From assembly GCF_004346165.1 (NCBI RefSeq), contig NZ_SLZZ01000017.1:1-64000 (forward strand): DNA of 64,000 nucleotides, given 5' to 3'. The notes under the pieces are model-generated. The model worked only from the letters and a program-made list of their open reading frames with translations. It was not told where the DNA came from and ran no database searches. Every line of letters begins with the position of its first letter. Position 1 is the first letter of the stretch. Positions 9,192 to 17,919 of this stretch are shown in pieces. A program made the translations under genes and the position numbers. The DNA is from Muricomes intestini. GTDB lineage: Bacteria > Bacillota > Clostridia > Lachnospirales > Lachnospiraceae.

Positions 9192-10097
9192 TCAAAATTC
9201 TCCTATCCGTTTCACTTCAGGGTTCAGTCTCACGCCTGAATCAGCCTCTACCTGGTCTATAACGTGATTCATTAAATCAACAATCTCTTTCGCCGTTGCC
9301 CCCCCTAAGTTTATCACGAATCCGCAATGCTTCGTCGAAACCTGTGCATTCCCAACACGGAAGCCTCTTAAGCCTGCGTCATCAATCAACTTTCCTGCAA
9401 AATACCCCTCAGGGCGTTTAAATGTACTTCCTGCACTTGGATACTCCAAAGGCTGCTTCGTCACACGTCTTTGCTTCAGTTCTTCCATAAGAGCACGGAT
9501 TTCATCGGCATTTCCCGGTGTCAGACCAACTACCGCCTCAAGAACTACGTAATCGTTTTTTGCAATAATACTAGTTCTGTACCCCAGTTCCAATTCGTCC
9601 ACTGACAAAGTCTTTATCTCCCCTTCCTGTGTCAAAATTGTGGTGCTCTCCAGAACATGGCTCATCTCACCGCCGTATGCCCCCGCATTCATCATGACAG
9701 CCCCGCCCATAGTTCCCGGAATACCGGAGGCAAATTCAAAACCTGTCAGGCTTTTGTCCAGCGCCTCCGCAGCAATCTTAGAAAGCAAGGCGCCGGCCTG
9801 TGCATGAATATGACTTCCTTCTGTCCTGATCCTGTTCAGGTTCTTATACAAATATATGATAACTCCTCTGTATCCTTTATCCCCTACCAGCAAATTGCTT
9901 CCATTTCCAAGGATATAATACGGGATATTCTTGTGCTTTAAGGAAACAATTAGTTCCTTTATTTCCTTCGGGCTGCCAGGTATAACGAAATAATCAGCAG
10001 GTCCGCCAACCTGGAATGTAGTATGCCTGCTCATAGGTTCATCTGTAAGTACCTTCTCCTCTCCCAGTATATTACACAGCTCTTCATATAAAACCAT
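9192..10097 (-). CDS. murB: UDP-N-acetylenolpyruvoylglucosamine reductase
   Basis: About 301 residues. MurB is the FAD enzyme that reduces UDP-GlcNAc-enolpyruvate to UDP-MurNAc with NADPH in peptidoglycan precursor synthesis. Visible are the FAD-binding segments MSRHTTFQVGGPAD near residue 20 and LGNGSNLLV near residue 61, the PG-loop GIPGTMGGAVMMNAGAYGGE, the catalytic-serine motif YPSAGSTFKRPEG, and the terminal Glu motif NPEVKRIGEF. The start MVLYEEL, preceded by GGAGA, gives the usual family length; an upstream in-frame extension (MIGKRRVQRKW) looks like leader sequence. First gene of the murB-rapZ-whiA-crh operon. Confidence 0.95.
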   Translation of the reverse strand: MVLYEELCNILGEEKVLTDEPMSRHTTFQVGGPADYFVIPGSPKEIKELIVSLKHKNIPYYILGNGSNLLVGDKGYRGVIIYLYKNLNRIRTEGSHIHAQAGALLSKIAAEALDKSLTGFEFASGIPGTMGGAVMMNAGAYGGEMSHVLESTTILTQEGEIKTLSVDELELGYRTSIIAKNDYVVLEAVVGLTPGNADEIRALMEELKQRRVTKQPLEYPSAGSTFKRPEGYFAGKLIDDAGLRGFRVGNAQVSTKHCGFVINLGGATAKEIVDLMNHVIDQVEADSGVRLNPEVKRIGEF

Positions 10098-10410
10098 AAA
10101 TGTTCTCCATTTCCTTTGAACTCTTCTTTTTCCAATCATACAACAAACCTCAAGGAAATTCAACTGAACTATAACATTGGGCTCTGCTGCATTTCGCTGT
10201 GGCAGGCTTGCAAAAGCAAATTAAATGATGTATATTTATTTTATGTATATATTTTTACTTTGCAGGCGACACCAAATCAGGTAAACTGCCCCGGTTCTGC
10301 TGGTTCTGCTTGAGTCAAAGACCCCGCAGCAGTCGCCAAATGGAAATGCAAGCATTTCCGCTTGGCTCGCTGCCCGCGGGAATAAATCTAATGAAGGAGT
10401 GAACATTTAA
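10098..10410. other. Divergent intergenic region murB / CNNM gene
   Basis: About 310 bp between two divergent genes. It holds an AT-rich tract (10215-10260) likely to contain promoters, a segment near 10182-10206 resembling sequence at 83-107, and a large palindrome at 10326-10373. No short gene could be supported. Confidence 0.5.
10326..10373. repeat. Long imperfect palindrome upstream of CNNM gene
   Basis: Three nested stems pair around one centre: GCAGC/GCTGC, GCCAA/TTGGC and GGAAATGC/GCATTTCC. As RNA on either strand it would fold into a long hairpin. It lies about 40 bp before the start of the CNNM/CBS gene. No U-tract follows on the plus strand, so it may be a leader structure or a repeat element rather than a terminator. 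Confidence 0.55.
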
Positions 10411-11712
10411 TTGGACTCGGATGATGCCATACGATTTATCATATTAATTTTATTACTAATGTTGTCTGCCTTTTTTTCATCTGCAGAGACAGCACTTACT
10501 ACTGTCAACAAAATCCGTATGCGTTCTCTGGCAGAGGAGGGAAATAAGCGGGCTCAAATGGTATTAGATATACTGGACAACCATTCCCGTAAGATATTAA
10601 GCGCAATCCTGATCGGCAACAATGTTGTTAACATAACTGCCTCCGCTGTGTCAGCTACACTGGCTTATGATTTCGGCGGTTACATGGTGGGCATTGCAAC
10701 TGCCATCATCACTGTTGCAATTCTTGTATTTGGCAAAATTGTCCCCAAGAATATAGCAGCCGCAAATTCAGAAAAACGTTCATTGTCTTGCATACGTGTA
10801 ATAAAAGTTTTTATGACATTAATGACACCTTTTATTTTTATTATCAATATTCTCTCACGGGGGATATTGTTCTTATTTAGGATTGACCCGGATACAAAAA
10901 ACAGTACTATAACAGAGGCAGAACTGCGTACCATAGTGGATGAGGGACATGAGGACGGAGTTATTGAATCTGAAGAAAAAGAGATGATCTACAATGTGTT
11001 CGATCTGGGAGATGTCTATGCCAAAGATGTCATGGTTCCGCGTATTCATGTAACATTTGCAGATATAAACAGTACTTATGAAGAACTGATTGCTATTTTC
11101 AAAGAAGATAAGCACACACGGCTCCCCATATATGAAGAGACCACAGATAATATCATTGGTATTATTAATATGAAAGATTTGCTGTTATTCGAAAGTAAGG
11201 AAAGTTTTTGTGTACGGGACATATTGCGTGAGGCATATTTCACTTACGAGTATAAAAATGTCTCCGAACTCCTGGTAGAGATGAGAAGTGCTTCTTTTAA
11301 CATTGCCATCGTCCTTGATGAATATGGCGAGACTGCCGGACTGATTACCCTGGAAGATATACTTGAAGAAATCGTAGGAGAGATTCGTGATGAATATGAC
11401 GCCCATGAGGAGGAGTTTGTAAGACAGCTTGGTGAAAATGAGTACATCGTAGAAGGTTCTATGAGTCTTGATGATGTTAATGAACGGTTAGATCTGGAAT
11501 CGGATCTTGAATTGGAATCTGAAGATTATGATTCTCTGGGAGGACTCATCATCGAATATCTGGACAGGCTTCCCGAAGTCGGAGATGAGGTCATAACAGA
11601 AAATGGAATCCGGCTGGTTGTGGAATGTCTCGATAAGAACCGTATTGAAAGTGTCCATGTATATCTGCCGGAAGACAGGACTGCGGTGAATATTCAGAAT
11701 GAAGAAAACTAA
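10411..11712 (+). CDS. CNNM/CBS-domain membrane protein (HlyC/CorC family)
   Basis: 433 residues; member of the CNNM/YhdP/CorB family implicated in Mg2+/Co2+ homeostasis. The N-terminal DUF21 membrane domain (residues 1-190) shows several hydrophobic helices and the signature AFFSSAETALTTVNKIR near residue 20. Two CBS domains follow (about 205-330: DVMVPRIHV, DKHTRLPIYEE, DEYGETAGLITLEDILEEIVGEI). The C-terminal CorC_HlyC domain (about 345-425) includes DYDSLGGLIIEYLDRLP. Translation appears to begin at a TTG preceded by AAGGAG; no ATG or GTG lies at a sensible position. Cytoplasmic-membrane protein, monocistronic. Confidence 0.9.
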   Translation: MDSDDAIRFIILILLLMLSAFFSSAETALTTVNKIRMRSLAEEGNKRAQMVLDILDNHSRKILSAILIGNNVVNITASAVSATLAYDFGGYMVGIATAIITVAILVFGKIVPKNIAAANSEKRSLSCIRVIKVFMTLMTPFIFIINILSRGILFLFRIDPDTKNSTITEAELRTIVDEGHEDGVIESEEKEMIYNVFDLGDVYAKDVMVPRIHVTFADINSTYEELIAIFKEDKHTRLPIYEETTDNIIGIINMKDLLLFESKESFCVRDILREAYFTYEYKNVSELLVEMRSASFNIAIVLDEYGETAGLITLEDILEEIVGEIRDEYDAHEEEFVRQLGENEYIVEGSMSLDDVNERLDLESDLELESEDYDSLGGLIIEYLDRLPEVGDEVITENGIRLVVECLDKNRIESVHVYLPEDRTAVNIQNEEN

Positions 11713-11775
11713 AGAACACACCATTTTCAGGAGGGCAGACCAGTTGGGCGCTGCCTTCCTGAATAATTACAATAT

Positions 11776-12573
11776 CTATATCTGAAGCACATCCTGAATG
11801 GTATAAAACCCCGGCTCTTTTCCGTCCAGGTATACAGCACAGTCACATGCGCCTCTTGCAAAGCATTCCCAGTTATAAGAATGGTGGGTAATTTCCAGCC
11901 GTTCTCCCATAAATCCAAAATATACTGTATGGCTGCTGGGTATGTTGCCTGCCCGAAGGGAATGATAACCAATGGTTCCCTTTTCTCTGGGAGCCATACC
12001 GTGCCTCCCGTAGACCGCAATATCCTCCAGCTCTTTTCCCATGACATGAGCCATGATTTCTCCCATCTCTTTTGAAGTTCCGCTCGGAGCGTCTTTCTTC
12101 CACTGGTCATGCATTTCCAGGATTTCAATATCAGCTTCCCGGCCGATTGTCTTTGCCGTAATTTCCAGAAGCTTATTCATTACATTTACAAGCTTGGAAG
12201 TATTAGCCGCATAGAGCACAGGAATTTCATTCCCTGCATCTTGAAAACATTGTATTTCGTCTGAAGAAAAACCCGTCGTCCCACACACAAGACCTTTCTT
12301 GTGAGCAATACATAGCTTTAGAACTTCCAGCCCCATTTCTCTTGTCGAAAAATCAATAATAACATCGCAGTCATCAATAACAGATTGAAGATTATCTACC
12401 ACCGGAACTCCAAGATTAGTCCCGGTCATTGCGACCTGTCCAAGGTCTCTGCCGATATAGTCACGCCCTACGGGACCTACACCCGCAATCAACTCTATAT
12501 TATCCTTTCCGGCGGCAATCTGCGTAATCAGACTCCCCATTTTCCCTCCCGGGCCTACCACGATTAGTTTCAT
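11776..12573 (-). CDS. dapB: 4-hydroxy-tetrahydrodipicolinate reductase homologue
   Basis: About 265 residues. DapB reduces the dihydrodipicolinate-pathway intermediate with NAD(P)H in lysine/diaminopimelate synthesis. The nucleotide-binding motif VVGPGGKMG is at residue 5, DVIIDFST near residue 78 and the GTTGFS loop near residue 103. The substrate motif reads EMHDQWKKDAPSGT: the first His, the Lys and the APSGT loop are kept, but the second His of the usual HH pair is Asp. The end (RAGNIPSSHTVYFGFMGERLEITHHS) is typical. The start MKLIVVG follows GGGAG. It is a single gene, divergent from the amidase. It may be a specialised paralogue, and whether a second dapB exists cannot be seen here. 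Confidence 0.82.
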   Translation of the reverse strand: MKLIVVGPGGKMGSLITQIAAGKDNIELIAGVGPVGRDYIGRDLGQVAMTGTNLGVPVVDNLQSVIDDCDVIIDFSTREMGLEVLKLCIAHKKGLVCGTTGFSSDEIQCFQDAGNEIPVLYAANTSKLVNVMNKLLEITAKTIGREADIEILEMHDQWKKDAPSGTSKEMGEIMAHVMGKELEDIAVYGRHGMAPREKGTIGYHSLRAGNIPSSHTVYFGFMGERLEITHHSYNWECFARGACDCAVYLDGKEPGFYTIQDVLQI

Positions 12574-12718
12574 TTCACAAACTCCCTTCATATATATTTT
12601 CTCCTGGATCATTACACTTATATTATCACAACAAAACAGAGATATCACAAAAATAAAGGAACTTCTTTTATATTTCTACATAACATAAAATAGAACAATT
12701 ATGAAAGGACTTTTGATT

Positions 12719-13480
12719 ATGCCTTCAATCATGTTAGATGCCGGACACGGCGGCCGTGACCCGGGAGCTGTATACAACGGCCGTCAGGAAAAGGACGATA
12801 CACTGCGACTTGTGCTGGCCCTGGGTCCGATCCTGGAGAACCGTGGTTTCGACGTGGATTACACAAGAACAACCGATGTCTATGAATCACCTTATGAAAA
12901 AGCTATGCAGGCCAACAATGCAGGAGTAGATTATTTTGTTTCTATTCACCGCAATTCATTTCCTACCGACAATGTAGTATCTGGGGTAGAATCTCTCGTT
13001 TACAATGAAGAGGGAATCAAATTCCAGATGGCACAAAATATCAATGCACGGCTGGAAGATATAGGATTCGAAAATCTGGGAATCACTGCCCGGCCAAACC
13101 TTGTTGTTCTGCGCCGCACCAGGATGCCGGCAGTTCTGGTAGAGGTCGGCTTTATCAACTCCAATACAGACAACCAGCTGTTCGACGAGCACTTTGACGA
13201 GATTGCCCAGGCAATCGCCGACGGAATCGCTGAAACCCTGAATACAAGCAGTACTACTGTTTCTACAGAATATAGTGTTCAGACTGCAGCTTTTCGCAAT
13301 CCGACCTATGCAAATCGTTTTTTAAACGAGCTGCTTGAACAGGACTTCCCCGCTTACATTGATGCTTCCAACGGTCTTATGCGGGTACGGGTAGGGCGCT
13401 TTAATACACTGGAAGACGCAACGGCAATGGAACAGCGTCTAAAAAGAGCAGGATATCCCACAGTCATTGTCAGTCAGTGA
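12719..13480 (+). CDS. N-acetylmuramoyl-L-alanine amidase with SPOR domain
   Basis: About 253 residues. The Amidase_3 domain (residues 1-175) hydrolyses the bond between MurNAc and L-Ala in peptidoglycan. Zn ligands and catalytic Glu are visible: His in LDAGHGG near residue 8, Glu in RQEKDDT near 23, His in SIHRNS near 80 and Glu in LVEVGFIN near 141. Residues about 185-253 form a SPOR-type repeat that binds denuded glycan strands. The start MPSIMLDAGHGG follows AAAGGA at about 8 bp; an ATG 18 bp upstream overlaps that site. No signal peptide or membrane anchor is present, which is odd for a wall enzyme, so it may act in the mother cell or be released by lysis. Confidence 0.88.
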   Translation: MPSIMLDAGHGGRDPGAVYNGRQEKDDTLRLVLALGPILENRGFDVDYTRTTDVYESPYEKAMQANNAGVDYFVSIHRNSFPTDNVVSGVESLVYNEEGIKFQMAQNINARLEDIGFENLGITARPNLVVLRRTRMPAVLVEVGFINSNTDNQLFDEHFDEIAQAIADGIAETLNTSSTTVSTEYSVQTAAFRNPTYANRFLNELLEQDFPAYIDASNGLMRVRVGRFNTLEDATAMEQRLKRAGYPTVIVSQ

Positions 13481-13530
13481 TTCTGGGGTCTTGTGTCTCA
13501 CTGCGGCTAAATGCCGGATGGAAATATTCA

Positions 13531-13569
13531 CAGCCTGTCCTTTGCATGCAAGCTTACATGGGCAGGCTG
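13531..13569 (+). terminator. Putative terminator after amidase gene
   Basis: CAGCCTGTCC pairs with GGGCAGGCTG across a 19-bp loop, followed by AACTGTTACAATATTTTTG. The right arm merges into the GGCTGAACTGTTA sequence that also occurs at 168-181 and 51040-51052. Confidence 0.5.
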
Positions 13570-13674
13570 AACTGTTACAATATTTTTGCTTTCCTAAATA
13601 TTTATTTAGAACCTTTCTTTCATTTATGGTACACTGATGGTAACTAAAGTTCTTTAGCGAAATGGGGGGTACCT

Positions 13675-16269
13675 ATGAATAGTATAAATCGTATTAGTAC
13701 AGGTCTTCAGGGGGCGGATACCGTAATTGATTTCCTCCGTCTTGGCGACAATGTGGTCTGGCAGGTGGATTCTTTAGAAGCCTACGCCTTTGTCGCAAAT
13801 AGATTTGTGTGCCAGGCTGTAAACGATAACAGACGCCTTATTTACATACATTTCGGGGATCATCCGCGGTTGGTGGACGAGTCTGCCCTCCGCGGGGCAG
13901 GGGCTGATTTCCAGATATATACCCTTAATGCAGGAGTAGGCTTTGAGTCCTTCACCAGTGCAGTTTACCGCATTATTACCTTCGAAGGACGGCAGGCTTT
14001 TTATGTATTTGACTGCCTTAGCGAGCTTCAAAAATACTGGTGTTCTGACCTGATGACGGGGAACTTTTTCCAGGTCACCTGTCCCTACCTGTTTGAGTTG
14101 GATACTGTCGCGTATTTCGCCCTTTACAGGAATGCACATGCACAGGATACTGTTGCGCGTATCAGGGAGGTCACCCAGGTTCTTCTGAACCTCTATACCA
14201 TCGACCGCCAATACTATCTCCACCCTTTAAAAGTGTGGGAGCGCTATTCCCCGGTTATGTTTCTCCCCCACCTGCTGACAGAGTCCACGGCAGAGTGTAT
14301 TACCGATAGTGCCAGCACTGCTGAACTCTTTTCTACGCTGCAGATTCAGACAAAGAAACTGGATTACTGGGATATTCTTTTTGAGGAAGCAAAGCCTTAC
14401 CTGGACGCCCCCTTGTCAGAGCAGGCTCCTACAAAAGATACTCTCCTTAATCTCCTGGTCGGAAAGGAATCCCGTATTACTTCTCTGTGCCGGGAATATT
14501 TTACTTTAAAGGACCTAATAGAAATCGAAGCCAGGGAAATCGGAACAGGATATATCGGCGGAAAGTCAATAGGTATGCTGCTTGCGCGGAAAATCCTGGA
14601 GACAAGGACGCCTCACATATGCAAAGGTTATCTGGAAATGCACGACTCTTACTATATAGGCTCCGATGTCTTCTACACTTACATCGTACAGAATGGCTGC
14701 TGGCATCTCCGCATGGAACAGAAAAAGAAGGATAAATATTTTTCAGCTGCCCCCAAGCTTCAGGAAAGGTTAATGGCAGGCAATTTTCCGACTACCATCA
14801 AAGAGCAGATTATGCTGATGCTGGAATATTTCGGACAGTCGCCTATCATTATCCGCTCCAGCTCTCTGCAGGAGGACAATTTTGGAAATGCTTTCGCAGG
14901 AAAGTATGAAAGTGTTTTCTGCCCCAACCAGGGGACCCCGGAAGAACGTTACAGTGCTTTCATGGAAGCCGTCCGCAAAGTATATGCCAGCACTATGAAC
15001 CGGGAGGCACTTGAGTACCGCCAAAACAGAGGGCTGGCGCAAAAGGACGAGCAGATGGCCCTTCTGGTGCAGAGAGTTTCAGGAGATTATCACGGAAGTT
15101 ACTTCTTTCCCCACTGTGCGGGCGTTGGAAATTCATCAAACCTGTTTGTCTGGGATAAAAATACTGATTCCTCCAAAGGCATGCTCCGCCTCGTATTTGG
15201 AATGGGCACCAGAGCCGTGGATAGGGTGAACACCGATTATCCACGGATTATCACTCTTGACAAACCGGAGAGGCCTCCCCTGCTTGCCTATGGAGATGAG
15301 CGAAAGTTTTCTCAACATTATGTGGACGTAATCAATCTGGAGGAAAACAAGTTTCAGACTATTTCACTGGAGGAAGCTGCAGAACTGCCCTTGAAAACAA
15401 ATATCCGTCTTTTTCTCGAGCCTGATCATGAACTTGCCAGGCAGTTCAGGGAAACCGGGCAGAGAGGCCGGAAAATTCCCGATATCATCAACTTCTCCCG
15501 CCTGCTGCGCCATACAGATTTTGCGAAGGTCATGGAAGATATTTTGACTATACTGTCTGCAGTTTACGACTACCCTGTGGACATTGAGTTTACCTGCAAT
15601 TTTAAAGACAAGGAGCGTTACCGGATTAATCTGCTGCAATGCCGTCCGCTCCAAACCAGAGGACTGGGAAAAACCATTAAGTTTCCCGAAAGACTGGACA
15701 AATCCCATTATTATTTTGCTTCTGCCGGAAACTTTATGGGAGGAAATGTAAGACTCCCGGTACAATACATTGTTTTCGTCAAAATCAAACCCTATTTAGA
15801 GTTAAATGAATCACAGAAATATGCTATAGCCAATCAGATAGGAGTGTTAAACCATATATTAAAAAATAAGCATGCCATCCTTGTTGGCCCCGGGCGCTGG
15901 GGCACTACCACACCATCTTTGGGCGTGCCCGTCCGCTTTACAGATCTCTGCAATATGGATGCCATATGTGAGGTTTCCTATGACAGCCTGGGCCTGATGC
16001 CTGAATTATCCTACGGAAGCCATTTTTTCCAGGACATTGTAGAATCCAATATCTTCTATGCGGCCCTATTTCAAAAAGATGCAAAGGTTCATTTTAATGA
16101 AGATAAAATACTTACAAAAGAAAATGTATTGGAAAATCTCTTGGAGAACTCTAAGGAAGAAGTGATTTATTCAGATGTGATACATGTAGCAGATTTAGGT
16201 GACGATGGCGGTGAAATCTATTCAGATATTGTGGAGCAGAAGTTAATTTGCACAGACAAACACCTGTGA
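13675..16269 (+). CDS. PEP/pyruvate-binding (PPDK N-domain-like) protein
   Basis: 864 residues. The central and C-terminal parts resemble the ATP-grasp-like nucleotide-binding domain of pyruvate phosphate dikinase/PEP synthase: TGYIGGKSIGMLLARKIL near residue 290, IIIRSSSLQEDNFGNAFAG near residue 393 and INLLQCRPLQTRG near 650. A further region with VGPGRWGTTTPS near 738 follows. The phosphohistidine domain and the TIM-barrel PEP domain of true PPDK are absent. The first ~200 residues (GADTVIDFLRLGDNVVWQVDS) look like a RecA/KaiC-type fold but lack an obvious Walker A. The enzymatic role is unknown. Start ATG follows GGGGGGT. Single gene, ended by a perfect palindrome. Confidence 0.75.
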   Translation: MNSINRISTGLQGADTVIDFLRLGDNVVWQVDSLEAYAFVANRFVCQAVNDNRRLIYIHFGDHPRLVDESALRGAGADFQIYTLNAGVGFESFTSAVYRIITFEGRQAFYVFDCLSELQKYWCSDLMTGNFFQVTCPYLFELDTVAYFALYRNAHAQDTVARIREVTQVLLNLYTIDRQYYLHPLKVWERYSPVMFLPHLLTESTAECITDSASTAELFSTLQIQTKKLDYWDILFEEAKPYLDAPLSEQAPTKDTLLNLLVGKESRITSLCREYFTLKDLIEIEAREIGTGYIGGKSIGMLLARKILETRTPHICKGYLEMHDSYYIGSDVFYTYIVQNGCWHLRMEQKKKDKYFSAAPKLQERLMAGNFPTTIKEQIMLMLEYFGQSPIIIRSSSLQEDNFGNAFAGKYESVFCPNQGTPEERYSAFMEAVRKVYASTMNREALEYRQNRGLAQKDEQMALLVQRVSGDYHGSYFFPHCAGVGNSSNLFVWDKNTDSSKGMLRLVFGMGTRAVDRVNTDYPRIITLDKPERPPLLAYGDERKFSQHYVDVINLEENKFQTISLEEAAELPLKTNIRLFLEPDHELARQFRETGQRGRKIPDIINFSRLLRHTDFAKVMEDILTILSAVYDYPVDIEFTCNFKDKERYRINLLQCRPLQTRGLGKTIKFPERLDKSHYYFASAGNFMGGNVRLPVQYIVFVKIKPYLELNESQKYAIANQIGVLNHILKNKHAILVGPGRWGTTTPSLGVPVRFTDLCNMDAICEVSYDSLGLMPELSYGSHFFQDIVESNIFYAALFQKDAKVHFNEDKILTKENVLENLLENSKEEVIYSDVIHVADLGDDGGEIYSDIVEQKLICTDKHL

Positions 16270-16289
16270 AATATAATCAAGGGACTGTT

Positions 16290-16335
16290 AATATGATGTA
16301 GGGGTCAAAATACCTTTTAACCCCTACATCATATT
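16290..16335. terminator. Bidirectional terminator / hairpin repeat (short form)
   Basis: A 16-bp perfect inverted repeat (AATATGATGTAGGGGT against its complement) with a 14-nt loop lies between two convergent genes, so it can terminate both. Its ends (ATGATG...GGGGTCAAAA...) belong to the dispersed hairpin family also seen at 17842, 42330, 51709, 52704 and 63294. Confidence 0.85.
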
Positions 16336-16454
16336 ATTGCTTTATCATGTCTATGTCAATTCAAATATAATGATTTGGCAATGTTTATTTAGCTTTCAGT
16401 TTTTCACACAATCGCAGGATATCAGGCTCGAAAACCTGCGGTTTCCTCCGCACT

Positions 16455-17804
16455 TTATGCTTCAGCAACCAGCTTCTCAGCTTCCAGGACTTTTACTACC
16501 TGCTTTACATATTTTTCACAGATATCATCAGCAGGCGCTTCTACCATAACCCTGAGAACCGGCTCTGTTCCACTCTCACGTACAAGAATCCTTCCGTCAC
16601 TTCCCAGCGCTTCTGTCACTTCTCCTATTGCCTTAATCACTGCCGGATTTTCTCTTGCGGTTTTCTTATCTGTCACCCGGACATTCTGTAGCAGCTGGGG
16701 ATAAATCTTCACTTCTTCAGACAGGTGAGCCAGGGTCTGCTTCTTCTCCATAATGACTTCCATGAGCATCAGTGAAGTCAGAATACCATCGCCAGTTTTT
16801 GCATATTTGCTGAAAATAATATGACCGGACTGCTCTCCGCCAAGCACATAGCCGTTCTGCAGCATATTTTCATATACATATTTATCTCCCACGGCAGTCT
16901 GCTCGTATCTCATTCCTATATTATCGCAGGCTTTATAAAGTCCAAGGTTTGACATCACGGTAGTGACGATGGTGTTGTCCGCAAGACGTCCCTGCTCCAT
17001 AAGATATTTTCCACAGATGTACAGAATTAAATCTCCATTTACCACATCTCCATTTTCATCTACAGCGATACATCTGTCTGCATCGCCGTCAAACGCAAAT
17101 CCTACATCCAGCTTATTGTCCTTCACAAACTGCTGCAGCACTTTTATGTGGGTAGAACCGCAGTTTGTGTTAATATTTGTCCCGTCCGGGTCATTGTTTA
17201 TAACATAAGTTTTGGCACCTAAAGCATCGTAAACACTCTTGGCAATACTGAAAGCACTTCCATTTGCGCAGTCCAGTCCAATCTTCATATCCTTAAAAGA
17301 GCGGGTTGCAAGGGAAATCAAATGTCCGATATAGCGGTTTCTTCCGGCAGCGTAATCGATTGTGCGGCCTATGTTCTCTTTTATCGCCAGAGGCAGTTCT
17401 TCAATCTTCCCGTCGATATAATCTTCAATTTTTTCTTCTACCTCCGCCTCCATCTTGTGTCCCTGTCCATTAATAATCTTAATGCCATTGTCATAAAACG
17501 GATTGTGGCTTGCTGAAATCATAATTCCACAGTCAAAATCTTCTGTCCGCACTACGTAAGACACACTGGGAGTCGTAGTTACATGGAGCAGGTAAGCATC
17601 TGCCCCCGATGCTGTAAGGCCGGATGCCAACGCATATTCAAACATATAACTGCTCCTTCTCGTATCCTTTCCAATCACAATTCTCGCTTTATGCTCACGC
17701 CCGAAATACCAACCCAGGTAGCGCCCTGCCAAAAAAGCATGCTCTACAGTCAGTACCACATTTGCTTCGCCTCTAAAACCGTCTGTTCCAAAATATTTTC
17801 CCAT
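16455..17804 (-). CDS. glmM: Phosphoglucosamine mutase
   Basis: 449 residues, the family length. GlmM converts glucosamine-6-phosphate to glucosamine-1-phosphate for UDP-GlcNAc synthesis. Motifs in order: GTDGFRGEAN near residue 6, the active-site phosphoserine loop MISASHNPFYDNGIKI near residue 97, the Mg-binding DGDADR near residue 240, the sugar-specificity segment GGEQSGHIIF near 320 and the phosphate-binding RESGTEPVLRVMVE near 408. The start ATG follows GGAGGGCAG. The gene is convergent with the PEP-binding protein gene, and a hairpin repeat separates it from the upstream oxidoreductase. Confidence 0.97.
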   Translation of the reverse strand: MGKYFGTDGFRGEANVVLTVEHAFLAGRYLGWYFGREHKARIVIGKDTRRSSYMFEYALASGLTASGADAYLLHVTTTPSVSYVVRTEDFDCGIMISASHNPFYDNGIKIINGQGHKMEAEVEEKIEDYIDGKIEELPLAIKENIGRTIDYAAGRNRYIGHLISLATRSFKDMKIGLDCANGSAFSIAKSVYDALGAKTYVINNDPDGTNINTNCGSTHIKVLQQFVKDNKLDVGFAFDGDADRCIAVDENGDVVNGDLILYICGKYLMEQGRLADNTIVTTVMSNLGLYKACDNIGMRYEQTAVGDKYVYENMLQNGYVLGGEQSGHIIFSKYAKTGDGILTSLMLMEVIMEKKQTLAHLSEEVKIYPQLLQNVRVTDKKTARENPAVIKAIGEVTEALGSDGRILVRESGTEPVLRVMVEAPADDICEKYVKQVVKVLEAEKLVAEA

Positions 17805-17841
17805 ATGTTTCTGCCCTCCTGAATAGTTACAGTAACATTAT

Positions 17842-17914
17842 ATGATACCGGGGTCAAAAGGCCATGCGTTTCATGCTTGCATGGAAAAGCATGGCCTTTT
17901 GACCCCCACATCAT
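17842..17914. repeat. Hairpin repeat, short form, between two genes
   Basis: An 18-bp perfect stem (17850-17867 with 17889-17906; arm GGGGTCAAAAGGCCATGC), framed by ATGATACC on the left and ACATCAT on the right. It lies between the end of the FAD oxidoreductase gene and the start of glmM and probably terminates the former. It matches the outer hairpin of the long elements at 51709 and 52704. Confidence 0.85.
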
Positions 17915-17919
17915 TATAT

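Noticed and set aside
11727-12128. A 133-codon frame overlapping dapB on the same strand
   Set aside because: Shadow frame of dapB with no recognisable protein features or ribosome-binding site.
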